Source: Holothuria scabra (taxonomy: Eukaryota > Echinodermata > Holothuroidea > Aspidochirotida > Holothuriidae). Taken from it: a stretch of 64,000 nucleotides of DNA. This document shows positions 49,430 to 61,544 of this stretch, piece after piece; the stretch's first letter is position 1; each line of letters starts with the position of its first letter. The position numbers were made by a program, and so were the translations under genes. The notes under the pieces are model-generated. The model did no database searches. It was not told the DNA's origin and saw nothing but the letters and a program-made list of their open reading frames with translations. The DNA lies in assembly GCA_037179385.1 (NCBI GenBank), contig CM074179.1:35489905-35553904 (forward strand), read 5' to 3'.

Positions 49430-51300
49430 TTTAACAAGGTGAGGGCTGCCCTTTAAGTCCCTATGTTAGTTATTATTTGCACTAAAATTCTAGCCACCCG
49501 CATTGACAGTTCCCCAATTAACTGTAGGGGCGTAATATTTTAGATCAGAAAATTAAAATTCTGCGGTATGCATATGACACCACTATTTTTGTTGACGCAC
49601 TAGTCAAAGTTTAGGGGAAACTGTTAATGTTTTCCATTCACTTGAAGTATCTTCTGGGTTAAAAGTAAACTACGCAAAGACAAACGTATTTCCACTTGGA
49701 CCGCTAGCTGGAAGAAAACCGCACTTTCTCGCTGACTTTGATTTTAATGGGACACAGGGACCAGTTACTGTATTGGGCATCACTTTTGATGATCAAAGAG
49801 ATAATCTCTTCCATTTGAATTACTCCCCTAAATTGTCTCGTCTCAAAAACCTATACATTTATGGTCATCGAGAGACTTAACTATTATAAGGCGTATAACA
49901 ATTGCTAAAACTTAAGCGCTCGCACAACTGGTTTTTCTCTTCCAAGTTTAACATGACCCACCAGAAGCTTTTGTGAAAAAAACTGGGGTCCATTATTTAC
50001 CATTTTATTTGGGCAGGCAAGCCAGATAAGATTAAGCGTAGGACTCTCGTTGGAACAATTGATCAGGGAAATTGAAGACACCTATCATTAAGTGTTTATT
50101 CAAAGTCTTAAATGAACGTGGGTTAAAAGATACATTGAAGTTATTCCAGCCAATTTAATTGGAAATTATTCTTTGACATTTATCTTCAATAATATGGAAA
50201 GGTTTTACTGTTTTCATGTAATTTCCCAGCTAGAGATATTTCTGTGGGTAATCCCTTTTTGGATGATGTACGTAGAACGTGGTCTAGTTCCTCTTACAGT
50301 ACCTAAATCCTACTAATGACAAAGAAAAAAACCTACTAATGACTTTAAACATAAGATTATTTGGAATAATTCTTTGATTAAAGTAACTGGAAAAGTTGTC
50401 TTTTATAATTTCATGTATGAAAAGTGTGTCTTAAAGATTGTCGATCTACTTGATGAAAACCATAACCCGTTATCTGTTTCAGATTTTAAGCAAAGTTTTT
50501 AATAGGAAATTTTCCGTTCACGCTATACTAAGGCATTTTTACAGCTATATTCATGGCTTGGAAAAATCATTTTTCAGAGGAAAGCAGTGATCGGCTGGAT
50601 AATATATATGTGAATCAAATTGGTCTAGAGCAAAGCGTGTCACGTCACGTTTACAAAGTTAGTGAATCTCCAAGACTTCTATTCAAAAATGGAACGCTTC
50701 CTTGGAGCTCGATGATTCTCAATGGCAGACGGTGTTTCGTAGCCAGTTTGCCTCATGATATGAGAACAAAATCCTTTTCTTTCAATTTCGATTCCTACAT
50801 CGAATAATGGGAACAAATCATTTACTTTCCCGCATTAATATTATTGAAAATGCCAGGTATACTTTCTGTGAGTCTCAAGATAAAACTTTGGAGCATTTAT
50901 TTTGGAAATGTCAAATAACTTCCTCTTTTATCTTAGATGTTGAGCAATGTATTTTCGGTAGACAATTTGTGTTAACAGAACAGGATGTGTTTTGGGGGTA
51001 AACTTTTGAACATTACCCCTACAACTTTTTTATTTTGTATTTGAAATACCATACATTAAACTCGAAATTAAATAAAGTTATACCTCATGTAAATAAATGT
51101 TTGAGTAAATATAAGTTCGCTTTGGAAGTTGAAAAGTGTCTTGAAAGGTCAAAAAAGCGAAGGGAAACTCCCTATGATGATTTATGTTTTTCATTCCGTA
51201 ATTATGTGCAATTATTTCAATAACGCTATTCTTTGACATTGTTTATTTCTGTGTATACTATCCTGCTTGATGAGTGTGAACTTGAAATTGAATAAAAGAG
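49430..51300 (+). mobile_element. Degraded L1/Tx1-like LINE, RT through 3' end
   Basis: Fragments read RAALKSLC-like RT entry, then LRYAYDTTIFVD (where YADD would be; the first catalytic Asp is lost), GLKVNYAKTNVFPLG, VLGITFDDQRDN, then QFRFLHRIMGTNHLLSRINI-like and ENARYTFCESQDKTLEHLFW, KCQI, the zf-RVT pattern. It ends near GAACTTGAAATTGAATAAAA and GAGATG, a probable 3' tail. Many stops and frame breaks. Confidence 0.75.
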
Positions 51301-51627
51301 ATGAAAAAATAACAGGGGGGAGAGACCAAATAACCAACAGACAAGTCTTTTAAGGGAATTCTGGCTCGATCGCTAGGGAGTTGTCCGTGTACAACCAAAA
51401 AACATGTTTAGAAATTGAACGTTTTTCTTAACAATTTTGACCCCATTTTGTAAACACACTTCGAAGCGAAACGCATTACCGTGTCAAACTAATAATTAAA
51501 ACTGCGCTTTCACACAAGTTTAAAGCTGAAAATTTAAAATGGTTAAGTCTATTGTGAAGACTTGTTAAGAATTTACACATGTTTACCAAGAGGAAACAGG
51601 ATAACTGTTTATGTTCTAAACACGTTG

Positions 51628-51883
51628 TTAAAGGTTAAGAACAATCGTACAAAATTTATTTTGAAGCAACAGCTTAATAGCACAAGTTTCTTCTTATTTC
51701 TGTTCAAATCCACTAATATAAATTTTATGACTGAAATACCACATATTCAAGGTAAACCAATTACTGCTAATAAATCCTACATTACAGATGAAAAAATATT
51801 GTCACATGACTTTAAGAGCCAATCATGAAACAGGACAATCCACTTCACTATTTCAAATTGGGTGACCTGTTTTTCTCTTTACA
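51628..51883. mobile_element. TTAA-flanked MITE, copy 2
   Basis: Same element as 30681-30941: shared blocks CATATTCAAGGTAAACCAA, GTCACATGACT and CCAATCATGAAAC, with a TTAAAGGTTAAGAACAATC start. Confidence 0.65.
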
Positions 51884-52157
51884 AGGCAATTCAGTAAACG
51901 ATTTCAAATTTTGGACTGCAGGGGTCAGTCACCCTTTCCCTATGGTAAATTTGTAACACAGGCTGGATGTAAAAAATCTGAGCCTTTAAGTATGAAATCT
52001 GCACTCAGATTTTACAAGTTATCCACGATTGTTCTTACTAATTATCCCCTAAACTTTACACAAGTTCACCAATGCAACTGTGCACACGTCATATATTTGC
52101 GGTTTCCATGTGGGTATAAATGTCGATCACAAGGCAGCCCGATTTTACTTTTTATTA

Positions 52158-52468
52158 TTTAGGGCCTAATCCCTCACCACCAAACAGTTCCAATTCTCCT
52201 ATACACACGATAGCCCCCAAAACCACAACTGTCTAAAATGCACCCCATTAAGATAAATATGTCAGCTAGTTGCTTCAGAGTTTTTGCTTCACTGGTCCCA
52301 ATTTGTAATCAAAACACTTTCATGACAGAGCATGATGTCTACTATGAGCCTCTGTAATCCGCATCTTTTCAACTTGCTGTCATATAACAAGCTGTGACAA
52401 TTGGGAAATTCTGTGGACTCTACCAAAATTGCAATTTGGGGTGAGAGACCTGCTAGGCATTAAAGTTT
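52158..52468. mobile_element. Possible TTAA-type MITE related to 29837
   Basis: Left GGCCTAATCCCTCACCACCA and right TTTGGGGTGAGAGACCTGC resemble the inverted ends of the 29837 element. Ends are diverged; boundaries approximate. Confidence 0.45.
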
Positions 52469-52703
52469 CATTTCCCTGGACCACTCTGTCACTTTTTATT
52501 CCTAACCGAAAGTTGTTATGTTTGTGTTATAGACCATTATGTGTAAGTACCGTAATATCGATGCTTCTGTAACAGGCCTCTGTAACATTTTATTGATGAG
52601 ATTTGACTAGCGTTCGATCAGTGGGTAATTTCTAATACTGTATCCATGTGGCCCATCTGTGGTGTGCGTGTACCATTTGACATCATCAGGCACGGCATAC
52701 GGA

Positions 52704-52800
52704 CAGTGGAGGCGCTACACGGAAGGGCTAGAGGAGGCATCTTCCCCTAGAGGTTGTCCTTGCCCCCCCCCCCCCGGCCCCCACGGAATGGTACAGAAAC
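52704..52800 (+). repeat. hAT-like end fragment
   Basis: CAGTGGAGGCGCTACACGG followed by G/C-rich mirrored runs, like 46105-46200. Confidence 0.5.
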
Positions 52801-53551
52801 ATTGTTGCCATACCATGACATGACATGCATGGTCAGTCCCTAAACACGCTTACTAACAGGACTGATTCAAAGATGGCCGCCGTGAAGCTGTAATTTAAAC
52901 AAAAGTTTAACTTGAAAGAGAAACAATATCATATTCATGCAATACGCGTCATTTTGACATTACTTTGTATTATTTCGAAGATATGTCAACTTTCTTGAAA
53001 AATCTGTTGATTTACTTGAGCAAGTCCAAACTTTCACACAAAACCATAGCAGACAGCCATCTTGCTACGCTCTTTATCACAGGTAAGGTAGCGACAATGT
53101 ACCGTGTTGTATGCTCTCTCTATGTATAGGAAGTCCGTGGCAACACAGCACTGCAGGTCTGTGACTGCACAAGGTCGGTTCCAGGAGGAGCTACAACACT
53201 GCACAGTTGAGAGAAATGAAACTGTCTGGGATGATGACAAAACTTTGAATTTTCCTCCAAGAACTTGGTGAAAAAAAGTGTTCCGTCACAATTATTAAAT
53301 TTATAAACTTACACAATACCATTGCCTTGCAAGTTCAGCCTATCTAGCATTAGAATATAGCTCCCTATTGGCTGCGGGTCGGTTGAAGAATATGTCCAAG
53401 GTATTTCCCCCTGTCTTAAGAGGCAACAGGAAACCAAACTTGAACTTGAACCATACTTGAAATTTATTTTAACTTAAAACTTTTTATCGAGTTGACTGAC
53501 ACTGCACATTCATTTTGATGTGTCGTTTAATCTCATCTAAATTACGATAGC

Positions 53552-54030
53552 GTCTTTGGTCTAACGGTGGAGCATCCACCTGTCACGCAGAAGGCCAGGG
53601 TTCTGTTCCCAGGTCGAGTCAAACCAAAGACTCTAAAAATGAAACCTACTGCCGTTGTGCGTGATGATCCGCATAAGCACTGGAGTAGGGAAAACAAGCC
53701 AGTGAGCTACCTAATTCCACATTTGCTGACAGATCTTTCTCCGTTTATGGTCCTAAGTTGTGGAATGCCCTTCCAGACAGCATTAAACGTAGTTCAAGTA
53801 TTTCAATATTTAAAACTAGGTTGAAAACGCACCTGTTTAAGGAAGCATTTGGTACTTAGTAAATTCTCTTTTTATTGTAAGGCGCCTCAGAAAACCTTTG
53901 GTTCTGGAGTGCGCTATATTAAGTATTATTTACATTACATTTACATAACAACTGGAAAAAGGCTGTTGCCGGCTCGACTTGAACCAATAGGTTGGAAACT
54001 GGGCCATAAAACTCCATCTAACTGACTTAC
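53552..54030 (+). repeat. tRNA-derived SINE, copy with Asp-like head, split by a LINE 3' end
   Basis: The head (53552-53631) can form an acceptor stem (GTCTTTG with CAAAGAC) and has an anticodon loop CTGTCAC (Asp-like GTC). The body runs to GCCAGTGAGC near 53708, is interrupted by 53709-53945, and resumes AACTGGAAAAAGGCTGTTGC to the tail AAACTCCATCTAACTGACTT. Confidence 0.75.
53709..53948 (+). mobile_element. LINE 3' end inserted in the SINE
   Basis: Encodes FADRSFSVYGPKLWNALPDS, SIKRSSSISIFKTRLKTHLF and KEAF, the C-terminal end of CR1-type reverse transcriptases, with a tail GGAGTGCGCTATATTAAGTA. Similar to the end of the 3080-4435 LINE (SFAFASSKLWNNLPANIR). Confidence 0.75.
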
Positions 54031-54059
54031 TGCATTAGCATATAATAATTTTCACATTG

Positions 54060-55120
54060 GCACATCACACATTGTTAATATTCACTATGTATGTACAACA
54101 CTTAAGTATTTTTTTCTAAAAAAGAGTACTTTGCATAAAAAAAATCCTTCCTCGTTCATAAAAACAAACTTAAACATTATCACTGACTTCACTCATTGGT
54201 TAAGCTTTAACAAACATTTATTTGGTGAAACACCAACATGGTTACTTTCAGTGATACAGACACATATTGAAAGATTGAAAAACTATACCTATGTCTTAAT
54301 GAATGTTTTGAAAATTCAATTCGATATAAACAAGTTTTCACTGTATGTGAACAAAGGGTTAATTGCATAATTTTCATGAATTGCTTCTACGATTTTACAG
54401 ACTTACAATACCTATTTCTGAAGTATCAACCTACACAAGACTCAGTGAATTTTTATTCAATTGGTCCATAAAAAATTTTCCAAAACTAAAATTAGGAAAA
54501 GTACTGATACAATATCATATAACAAACAAACATAAACAGATCGTCAACAGGTTGAGTTTGACAGGATATACACATACCACATGTAATAAAGATACTGTCA
54601 CAAATGGCAGCTAATAGAGAATTAAGTTACAGCCTATTCTGAGGGTAAAGTTATAGAAATATTTGAACAATATGCTAAACAGTGATGGCTCTGCAATTCA
54701 TTACAGGATTTTCTTTTTTCTTTTATGAATGGGTACACTACACAGTGATGTAAAAATATACTTTGAACAGCTCGCTACTCTAGAGTAAGTCGGAATAGAT
54801 AAAGATGTTGTAAATATAAAGCTCAGTACCATTTCAACCATCTCACACCCTTCCCTCCGGGGAGTGGGGGGGGGGGACTTGATTAACAAGGCAGTATGCA
54901 GTAAAAGAAATAAGAACATTTACCTTAAGTTATTGTTGTGTGCTGTACAAAAGCCTTGAATCACACGATAATATTTAAATATTTGAATATTTATGAATGT
55001 TTATGTAAAACTATAAATATTTTGAATATTTATGATTCAATAAACTGGACTAAAATACATGGACAGATTTAGGCTTTAATTAGGTCTAACAATTTTAAAA
55101 AAATATTCAAAATTATTCCT
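54060..55120. other. Unassigned stretch with two unrecognised plus-strand ORFs
   Basis: 54131-54370 and 54363-54614 overlap and read VIQTHIERLKNYTYVLMNVL and FYRLTIPISEVSTYTRLSEF without a recognisable domain. They may be remnants of a mobile-element protein. No gene called. Confidence 0.3.
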
Positions 55121-55122
55121 TA

Positions 55123-55359
55123 CTAAATACAACAATAAAAAAATATATATATATACATATTCAATGATACATTTGTTCTGGGGATTCCAGTCCCCAGGTT
55201 TAAAATTCGGGTGTACTGAATATATGTGTGGCAACCAAGTTTATAACCAATCCATAACCAATCCTTGAAAAAAGAAAGACTCTCATTCAGTTCATCAAAG
55301 ACTGCACTGTAACCTTTATCATCATAATAAATTTTGACGTTTACACTTCCACCTGCCAT
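55123..55359 (-). other. Unrecognised open frame
   Basis: Encodes MAGGSVNVKIYYDDKGYSAV then FDELNESLSFFKDWLWIGYK and runs into low-complexity codons. A possible acceptor (GGATGGCAG) precedes GTGGAAGTG, but no donor is evident. It could be an exon or a repeat remnant. Confidence 0.2.
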
Positions 55360-55884
55360 CCCAGAAAAATGTAAACATTATTTAAAGTACTCTTCATAGC
55401 ATTTTTTATACAGGCAGTGCAGTATACAATCACAAGAAAAGTTTCTCAAAAAATTTAATTGAAACTACCAGTCATGGTCCTTTAGCCGGGTGATGCGCAC
55501 TCTTTAACAAGTTGTTTTTTTACTGGCTGTTGTCCTTTTGAGAATTCTGCCCCTTGAAAGGGGGAGTCATGACTTGGCTGATATGTCATAACTTGGCCGA
55601 TTTTTGAGCATCAGGAAACCACAAACAACATAGGCACTTCCTGGACCATGTAATTTGCATCAATGTGGATTTTTGTCAGTTGCTTAGCAAACAAGAACTT
55701 CAAGGACACAATAAGATTGTCCAAGTTTCAAGGGAGCTGATTCTTTAATGCTCTTTAATGTATTGCATTGACTTCTTCCTCCCCCTCCCTTTGCCATCTG
55801 CTTATCTGAACGAATGTTGTTAAACTTTGAATCTTTGAAACATTTATGCAGACTTTCCAAATGGTCTATAACAAACCACTTAAC

Positions 55885-56045
55885 TTAAAGATACAGAATA
55901 CTGCCATGGTTTTGGGTGCTCCGCATAAGAAATGGAGTAGGGAAAACAAGCCATCAGCCAGTCAGCCACAACTGGAAAAAAATGTTGTGGCTGGCTCAAC
56001 TTGAACCAATTGGTTGGAAACTGCACAAGGAAACTCTAACTAACT
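55885..56045 (+). repeat. SINE body fragment near the 3' end of PLSCR gene B
   Basis: Contains TGCTCCGCATAAGAAATGGA, AACAAGCCATCAGCCAGTCA, GGCTGGCTCAACTTGAACCA and an AACTCTAACTAACTAAC tail. Confidence 0.7.
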
Positions 56046-56640
56046 AACAACCTACAACACAAAACTGACCCTTTGTGATGTAGTGGACAAAAAAAAGTTT
56101 TAGTAACTTTTGCAGTTGTTCAAACTCTTTGTTTCAGGCAAGAGCAACCAAGTGTGAATAGTTTCATTTTGTTTGCTTTTCAAGAATCATATCATGTTAT
56201 ATGATATATATTAGTAAACCAAAACAATGTTCATCTGCTGGTTAAACTATACAGATTCCCAACAATGTTGATTAAGTCATTCATGACTCAATAAAACTGG
56301 GTGAAGCACCCTTCCGTCTGAGCAGGTCTTGAATAGCAATGTCAGTTTATCAAATGTAAACTAACTCTCTCAGCAAAAATAAGTAAATTTTACCCACTTG
56401 TACAGCAATTTATACACATTCTTAAAAAGAAAGGCAGAGAACCACATGGCGTAATCACTTTTAGTCAGCTTCTTTGTTAATATCGTTCCAAATTCAAGTT
56501 AAAATTGCAGAGAGTTTCATAATTTGAAAAGTGTAAATTTTTAAACATGTGAAAGGAGCTGCCCCCTAAAGTGGAAGAAAAACTCAAGCAGTTATTATTA
56601 AACCATAAACATAACATCACAGTTTATTTCATTTCTTCCA

Positions 56641-56844
56641 CTAGCGGCGTCTGTTCTTTTGGTGTTCAAAGAACATGAAATCAATTAAGAAGAGTGCTGC
56701 CAGTAAAGTTCCTTTCACCTTCACGTCGAGGTCAAGTGGGAATGTAATGCCAAAATTATCAGCTTTGGTAAACCATTCCTTGGTGATTCCTGCCCACTGT
56801 TTGCTGATTTTGCCAACCTCTTGAGATTCGTCGCAGGTCAGTAG
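56641..56844 (-). CDS. PLSCR gene B terminal exon
   Basis: 67 codons plus TAG. Encodes [30 protein letters not shown] and the hydrophobic C-terminal helix. Lys again replaces the first acidic residue of the loop, as in gene A. Confidence 0.92.
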   Translation of the reverse strand, partial: LLTCDESQEVGKISKQWAGITKEWFTKADNFGITFPLDLDVKVKGTLLAALFLIDFMFFEHQKNRRR

Positions 56845-59800
56845 CTGTAAATTAATATCAAAGGAAAGGATTATTTCCATACAGTAGCTAACTGTATCCT
56901 TACAACACTCTAAGTCTAAGACAAACTGGGAAAAGAGTCCCTCCTGGAAAATCTCACATTCATTACGTGAAAAAGCCCTTACTAAAACTGCCTACCACTT
57001 CACGTCCTAAAACCTGACTTTTGGGTGGTAAGTTGGGTGTTTAATTAATTGCTAACACCCACAGTTTGTGGCCAATTCAATGCTCACTGGGTTTTATCAT
57101 ATTTTAACTGATTTTAAGGTTGGAGAAGCTGTAAACTGTAGGTGCAAACATCAAGTAGAACCTGACTTAACTGCCTAAAAGTAGGGTTTTACACTATGTA
57201 ATGTTAGGCAGTTTTATTAAGGGTTATTTCACTTAATGTTAAACACATATAAAGAAATATTTATTCAGCAAGAACAGAAGTAAATAGTTAAGGAGGATGT
57301 TTTGAAATGTAAAGAAAAAGACCTTGTGCATTGAAGACACAATGACTGCTACCCTTGAGCAGGACAATGGGTCACGTGGCCACACGCGTAAGAATTCACC
57401 CTGCACGTCCGGCAGACTATGTGCTTATTCGACTGACAAATTAGATGAGCTGCCTGCACTTGTGGGTGTTGGTTTGTTTTGTCGCCAAAAGGGGGCATAA
57501 TTTCAGCTCTGTGACATCATATGCACAAGGTCCATATAATGTAGGATCACTTAATGTATGCGTGACATACATGTCTAACCAATACATGCAAAGCTTGCCA
57601 CTGGGCCTTGAAATTGAGACCTTTCTAAACTTCGGGGTTTGAAAAACAAAACAAAACAACGAAAAATTTCTCGTTGAGGGATTCCAAAATACATACATAA
57701 ACAGAGAGGTTTATTGCTGTTAAATCCCAACTTTAAAGTGATGCTGTCCTAAGCAAAAATGGTAAGTAGGTTTGGGGGATTAAATCTTGCTCTGAGGATC
57801 ATGTGAGGAGCAATTGAAAGGTTCTAATAAAGATCATTTATTAATATAAGTTTGAACACTGCTGCAAAAGTATCTTCCTTTTGAGTAAGAAACTAAGAAA
57901 CTGATATTTTTTTTTAAGTTTTATAGAAATAAAAAGGCAGGGGATTTAACCAGTCTTCTTCTGGAATGGTAGATAAATGAAAAGTATTCATGAAGGTTAT
58001 ATTTGTGCACAATGCACACATTGTCTACAAATCAGCAACAGTTTCCTGTAGACTAATCCCACATTAAAATGTGATGCATGGTAAAATACACATGAGGGTA
58101 AACAGCCTTAATCTTTTCACTTCTTTTATCTGTACCCTTAAGAGTTGCAACTTACTCCAAACCAACGACATTTGTGTTTTCAAGGACTTCATTAATTCTT
58201 TTCACACAGAAGTTTTCAACCTTCACAAAAACATGATAGGGTTGAGGACTGTAAGTCATATAGCATTCAAAGGGTATTTGACTCCAAATAGTTTTCAAAA
58301 GGTTTGAGCCAGGACTTCTTCACAGGTCCCACATAAAAAATGAACAAAAACCAAAACAAAAGAAACTTGACCTCTGTCTGACCAACATTTTAGCATTTCA
58401 TTGCAAAAACACAAGTGTAGGTCTTTTATTATAAGCAAGCAGGATATATTTTTTAATTCCTTTCTGGGAGAGGTTTAAGAGGTCTTAGTTATAAAAGCTC
58501 TTTGAAGATGAAGTGGCATAAACTAAAACCATTTTATTATTGTCTTTATGAATATCAAAATTTTAAAGTCTGATAGAAAGAATGGTGGGACCATTCCTGT
58601 TGGCAGATTTTAATTTGCAAATCCACTTCACTTACTGTAAAGTCCACATCCTCCATACAACAAATTGTTTGACACCTACAACATGGGCCCCAAATCTTCA
58701 GAACTGGCTCAAAATTAGCATCAAGAATGTCAAAATGAGGCTTCCACTTGCTCCCCCTGAAAGCAAAAAAAAAAAAAAAAGGGGAAAATAGTGGTTAAAA
58801 GAGGCGAAATCTTAAAATGCTCAACAAGATTTGAGTTCCACTGTTACAAGGAAATTTGTTGTTGCAAGGCAGGTATGGAAGGAGATTCTATAATTTACAT
58901 TCGATGTTGCATAAAGTATGAAAATTGCTTCCTTTCAACAGTAAACCATGCATGTAAGGTTTTCAAGTTTGAATGATGAGGCTTTGCAAACAGATACAAT
59001 ACGGGGAAAAGGGTCAGACAGTAAGTCACGTTCATGATTTCATTACAGAACTGTTCAGGAAAAAGGTGTGGTATCTCGTTCACTGTTTCGTAAGGGGAGG
59101 AATCTTATAATTAAAGTACAGCCTGATTACTGCAAGAGAAGGAAAAAAGTCGTAATGTATGAACTTGGAAAAAGAAGAAGAATATTTTTTAAGCATTTGA
59201 TATGATTGGGTCAAAAATAACACCTTGACCCCATGGCTTAAAATAAAACCTCTTCAAATGTTTCTGTTTGACTTTGTAGCAATTGACTTTGATGAACTTC
59301 TCTAAACCTTGGGATTTCAGAGCACACAAAGTTACTAATTGACCAAAGCCAGTTACAAAGTTCTCCACTGTGGAAGTCAAGCAAATATAAAACCTGCTAA
59401 TCAGCAATGCCTGATTTTGTTAATCACAGGGTATATCTAATTAAAAAACAGGGAAAGGTTGGTCTTCATAATATTCTAATCTAGGTGTTGACTCTTTTTT
59501 CTGTTCTGTGCATCATATTGAAACGATGTCAATAAATGTACAGTCATGTTTTAGTGGAGATATCCACTAGTAGATATTTCACAGACAGTATGAGCCTATT
59601 AATGCAAGTTCTCTTTAAGGTACTGTTCTTCCTATTGGCTTTGGCAATTAGTTTACCAAATTTCAAAGCTATTTTAATATACTGTTGCAATGTTCCAATC
59701 AAACATGCTGTTTCAACTGTTGATTTTCTTACCTCAGTAATCTATTGTTCAACTGAGGAAGTGTCCAAACCCACTGCTGGAGTTCTATTATTATCAATTC

Positions 59801-61087
59801 ACCGAGCTTCTGGTCCACTTAGGTTGCAAAAAATTACATGGCACTTTGGGCCGGATTGTAATCAAAACCCCCTCTGCCTGTTCTGCATACTGTGACTAGG
59901 GTTTTTTGACTTGGATTAAATGTCTTTGCATGGAGTATTACTGTCTGTCAATCATCAAATCATGTAATTGGGCAAGGAAGGAAATCAAGTGTATATTTTT
60001 ACCGTGACCATTTCGTCATGAACATTTTTTGCCAATGTTTAAATCCCCTCTTATTCTTTTCACAAGCAATGAATTACCTTTGACGAACATGCCCAATCTG
60101 TTCTCCATTAGCGGTTTCCACGCTGATAGTGAGGGCGCAACCATCACAACTGTCAGCACACCAGCAACACCCAGCACAACACTGGAATGGTCTGACGACT
60201 CTAAGTACTTCTTGATTCATGTTATCAACAATGTGCATCATAAAACTTCGTTTGGATTTACAGCATAAACGCATGCAAAGGTCTGACTCCTCAGCAGCAT
60301 AATAGACCTGCAGAACAAAATTTGAAGTTTAGTGGAAAACAACCAACGGTGACAGATATTTGCCTATTTTTGGAAAACAGAGTGCAAATAGCACTGACCC
60401 TTGAACAAGATTTCTGCACTTTCTGGGGGGATCACTTTTCATGACTTTTCTATGATTTTGTTAGATAGAGTTTTACGGCTGTGGGAAGGACTGACAGTAT
60501 TGTAAAAAGGTTGGAATTGATGTCCAGAACTCTCTGCTGCTGAGGTACACGTCATGATGTTGCTTCTTGAGAAAGCAACATAGACACCCCAGTAGATCAA
60601 AGCCAGTGTGGAGTGAAACTGTTATCTGAGTTTGTTACATGAACTGTGTCTTCAAATTAGACATGCTTTCATTGTGTTTACACTGCATGAAAAGCAATCA
60701 ACACATGATTGATCGACTGACCTGTTAACTAATCCCAAATGTAATGTAATGTTGTGTGTACTTTGTTATATCTGCTATGGTCAATCAATTAATCAAATGT
60801 GAAACGTCACTTTATCAAGTGTGTCTGCAGCGAGCTTCATTTCCTCCCTGCAAGGGATAAGAGGTGATCTGACAGGGAAGGAGGATGTTACAAAGAGTAA
60901 GAAGGAAAGTTCCATCTCAAAATATACAGTATGCCTTCAATACCTGCTGTCCAAGTGCATTCTTGATCTGGTATTTATTTTCTGTCTCCCAACCAGTAAA
61001 GGCTTCCAAAAGTTCAACTTGTTGGTGAACTAAAATCTGGTCCAACTGTGCCAAGTACTCTAGACCAGGTGGACATCCTAGGCTTGC
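56641..61087 (-). CDS. Phospholipid scramblase family protein, gene B (last four exons; 5' end outside or unseen)
   Basis: Exons 61087-60944, 60307-60078, 58756-58636 and 56844-56641 have the same lengths and phases as exons 2-5 of gene A and encode a close paralogue (about 83% identity in exon 2 and about 76% in the last exon by eye). The product should be a membrane lipid scramblase. The N-terminal proline-rich exon was not found between 61087 and 64000, so the first intron is at least 2.9 kb and contains the 145-bp repeat array. Conserved elements are the CPPGLEYL block, the Cys cluster around [30 protein letters not shown], and a C-terminal helix [14 protein letters not shown] followed by HQKNRRR and TAG. 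AATAAA occurs about 15 bases after the stop. Confidence 0.9.
58636..58756 (-). CDS. PLSCR gene B exon 4 equivalent
   Basis: 121 nt between TTTCAG and TTTACA/GTAAGT. Encodes [20 protein letters not shown] and DVDFT. Length and phases are the same as in gene A. Confidence 0.9.
60078..60307 (-). CDS. PLSCR gene B exon 3 equivalent (cysteine cluster)
   Basis: 230 nt. Starts [11 protein letters not shown] after CTGCAG and ends two bases into a codon at CAAAG/GTAATT. Contains [20 protein letters not shown] and a run rich in Cys. The repeat-free, well conserved coding sequence argues that the gene is functional. Confidence 0.9.
60944..61087 (-). CDS. PLSCR gene B exon 2 equivalent
   Basis: 48 codons, phase 0 at both ends, acceptor ATACAG and donor CAG/GTATT. 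Encodes [18 protein letters not shown] and ends [11 protein letters not shown]. The upstream exon that must join it at phase 0 is not visible in the window. Confidence 0.9.
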
Positions 61088-61544
61088 CTGTATGGGAGAG
61101 ATGAAACAAAATAGGTTTCAGAGGTGATCTACATTTTATGGCACATGATGACACAGCTGAAACTTGTTGTTTAATGCCCAGCCCACTACATCAAAGCAAT
61201 GCTGGGGTGAAATGAGAACAGCTCTTCTTATTAAGAGTAACAAATAATGGTTTGAGATGTGCTTTAACAGGATAGTTTTACGCAGAGTATAGCCTCAACT
61301 TCTTGGTGATATTCCTTCTTTGCAAATTAAAGTGTCGCTTCTCTGCCTTTTGGCTTAGATCATGTGTAATATCTGTTCTTTTGAGCAAGTCTAGAATGGA
61401 GCCATACATTAACCAGAATGCAAAAATGCATTGAGGTTTCGATGATACATACATGCTCTTTTCAATAAAATGCTACATTTCTTGTAACAACTGGTGAGTG
61501 GTGACCCAAAATAGCCTTTGTCTCCACCTGTAAGTGACTGGTTT

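Noticed and set aside
59536..59895. Plus-strand ORF with hydrophobic segments
   Set aside because: Lies in an intron of PLSCR gene B on the opposite strand, with no domain or splice context.
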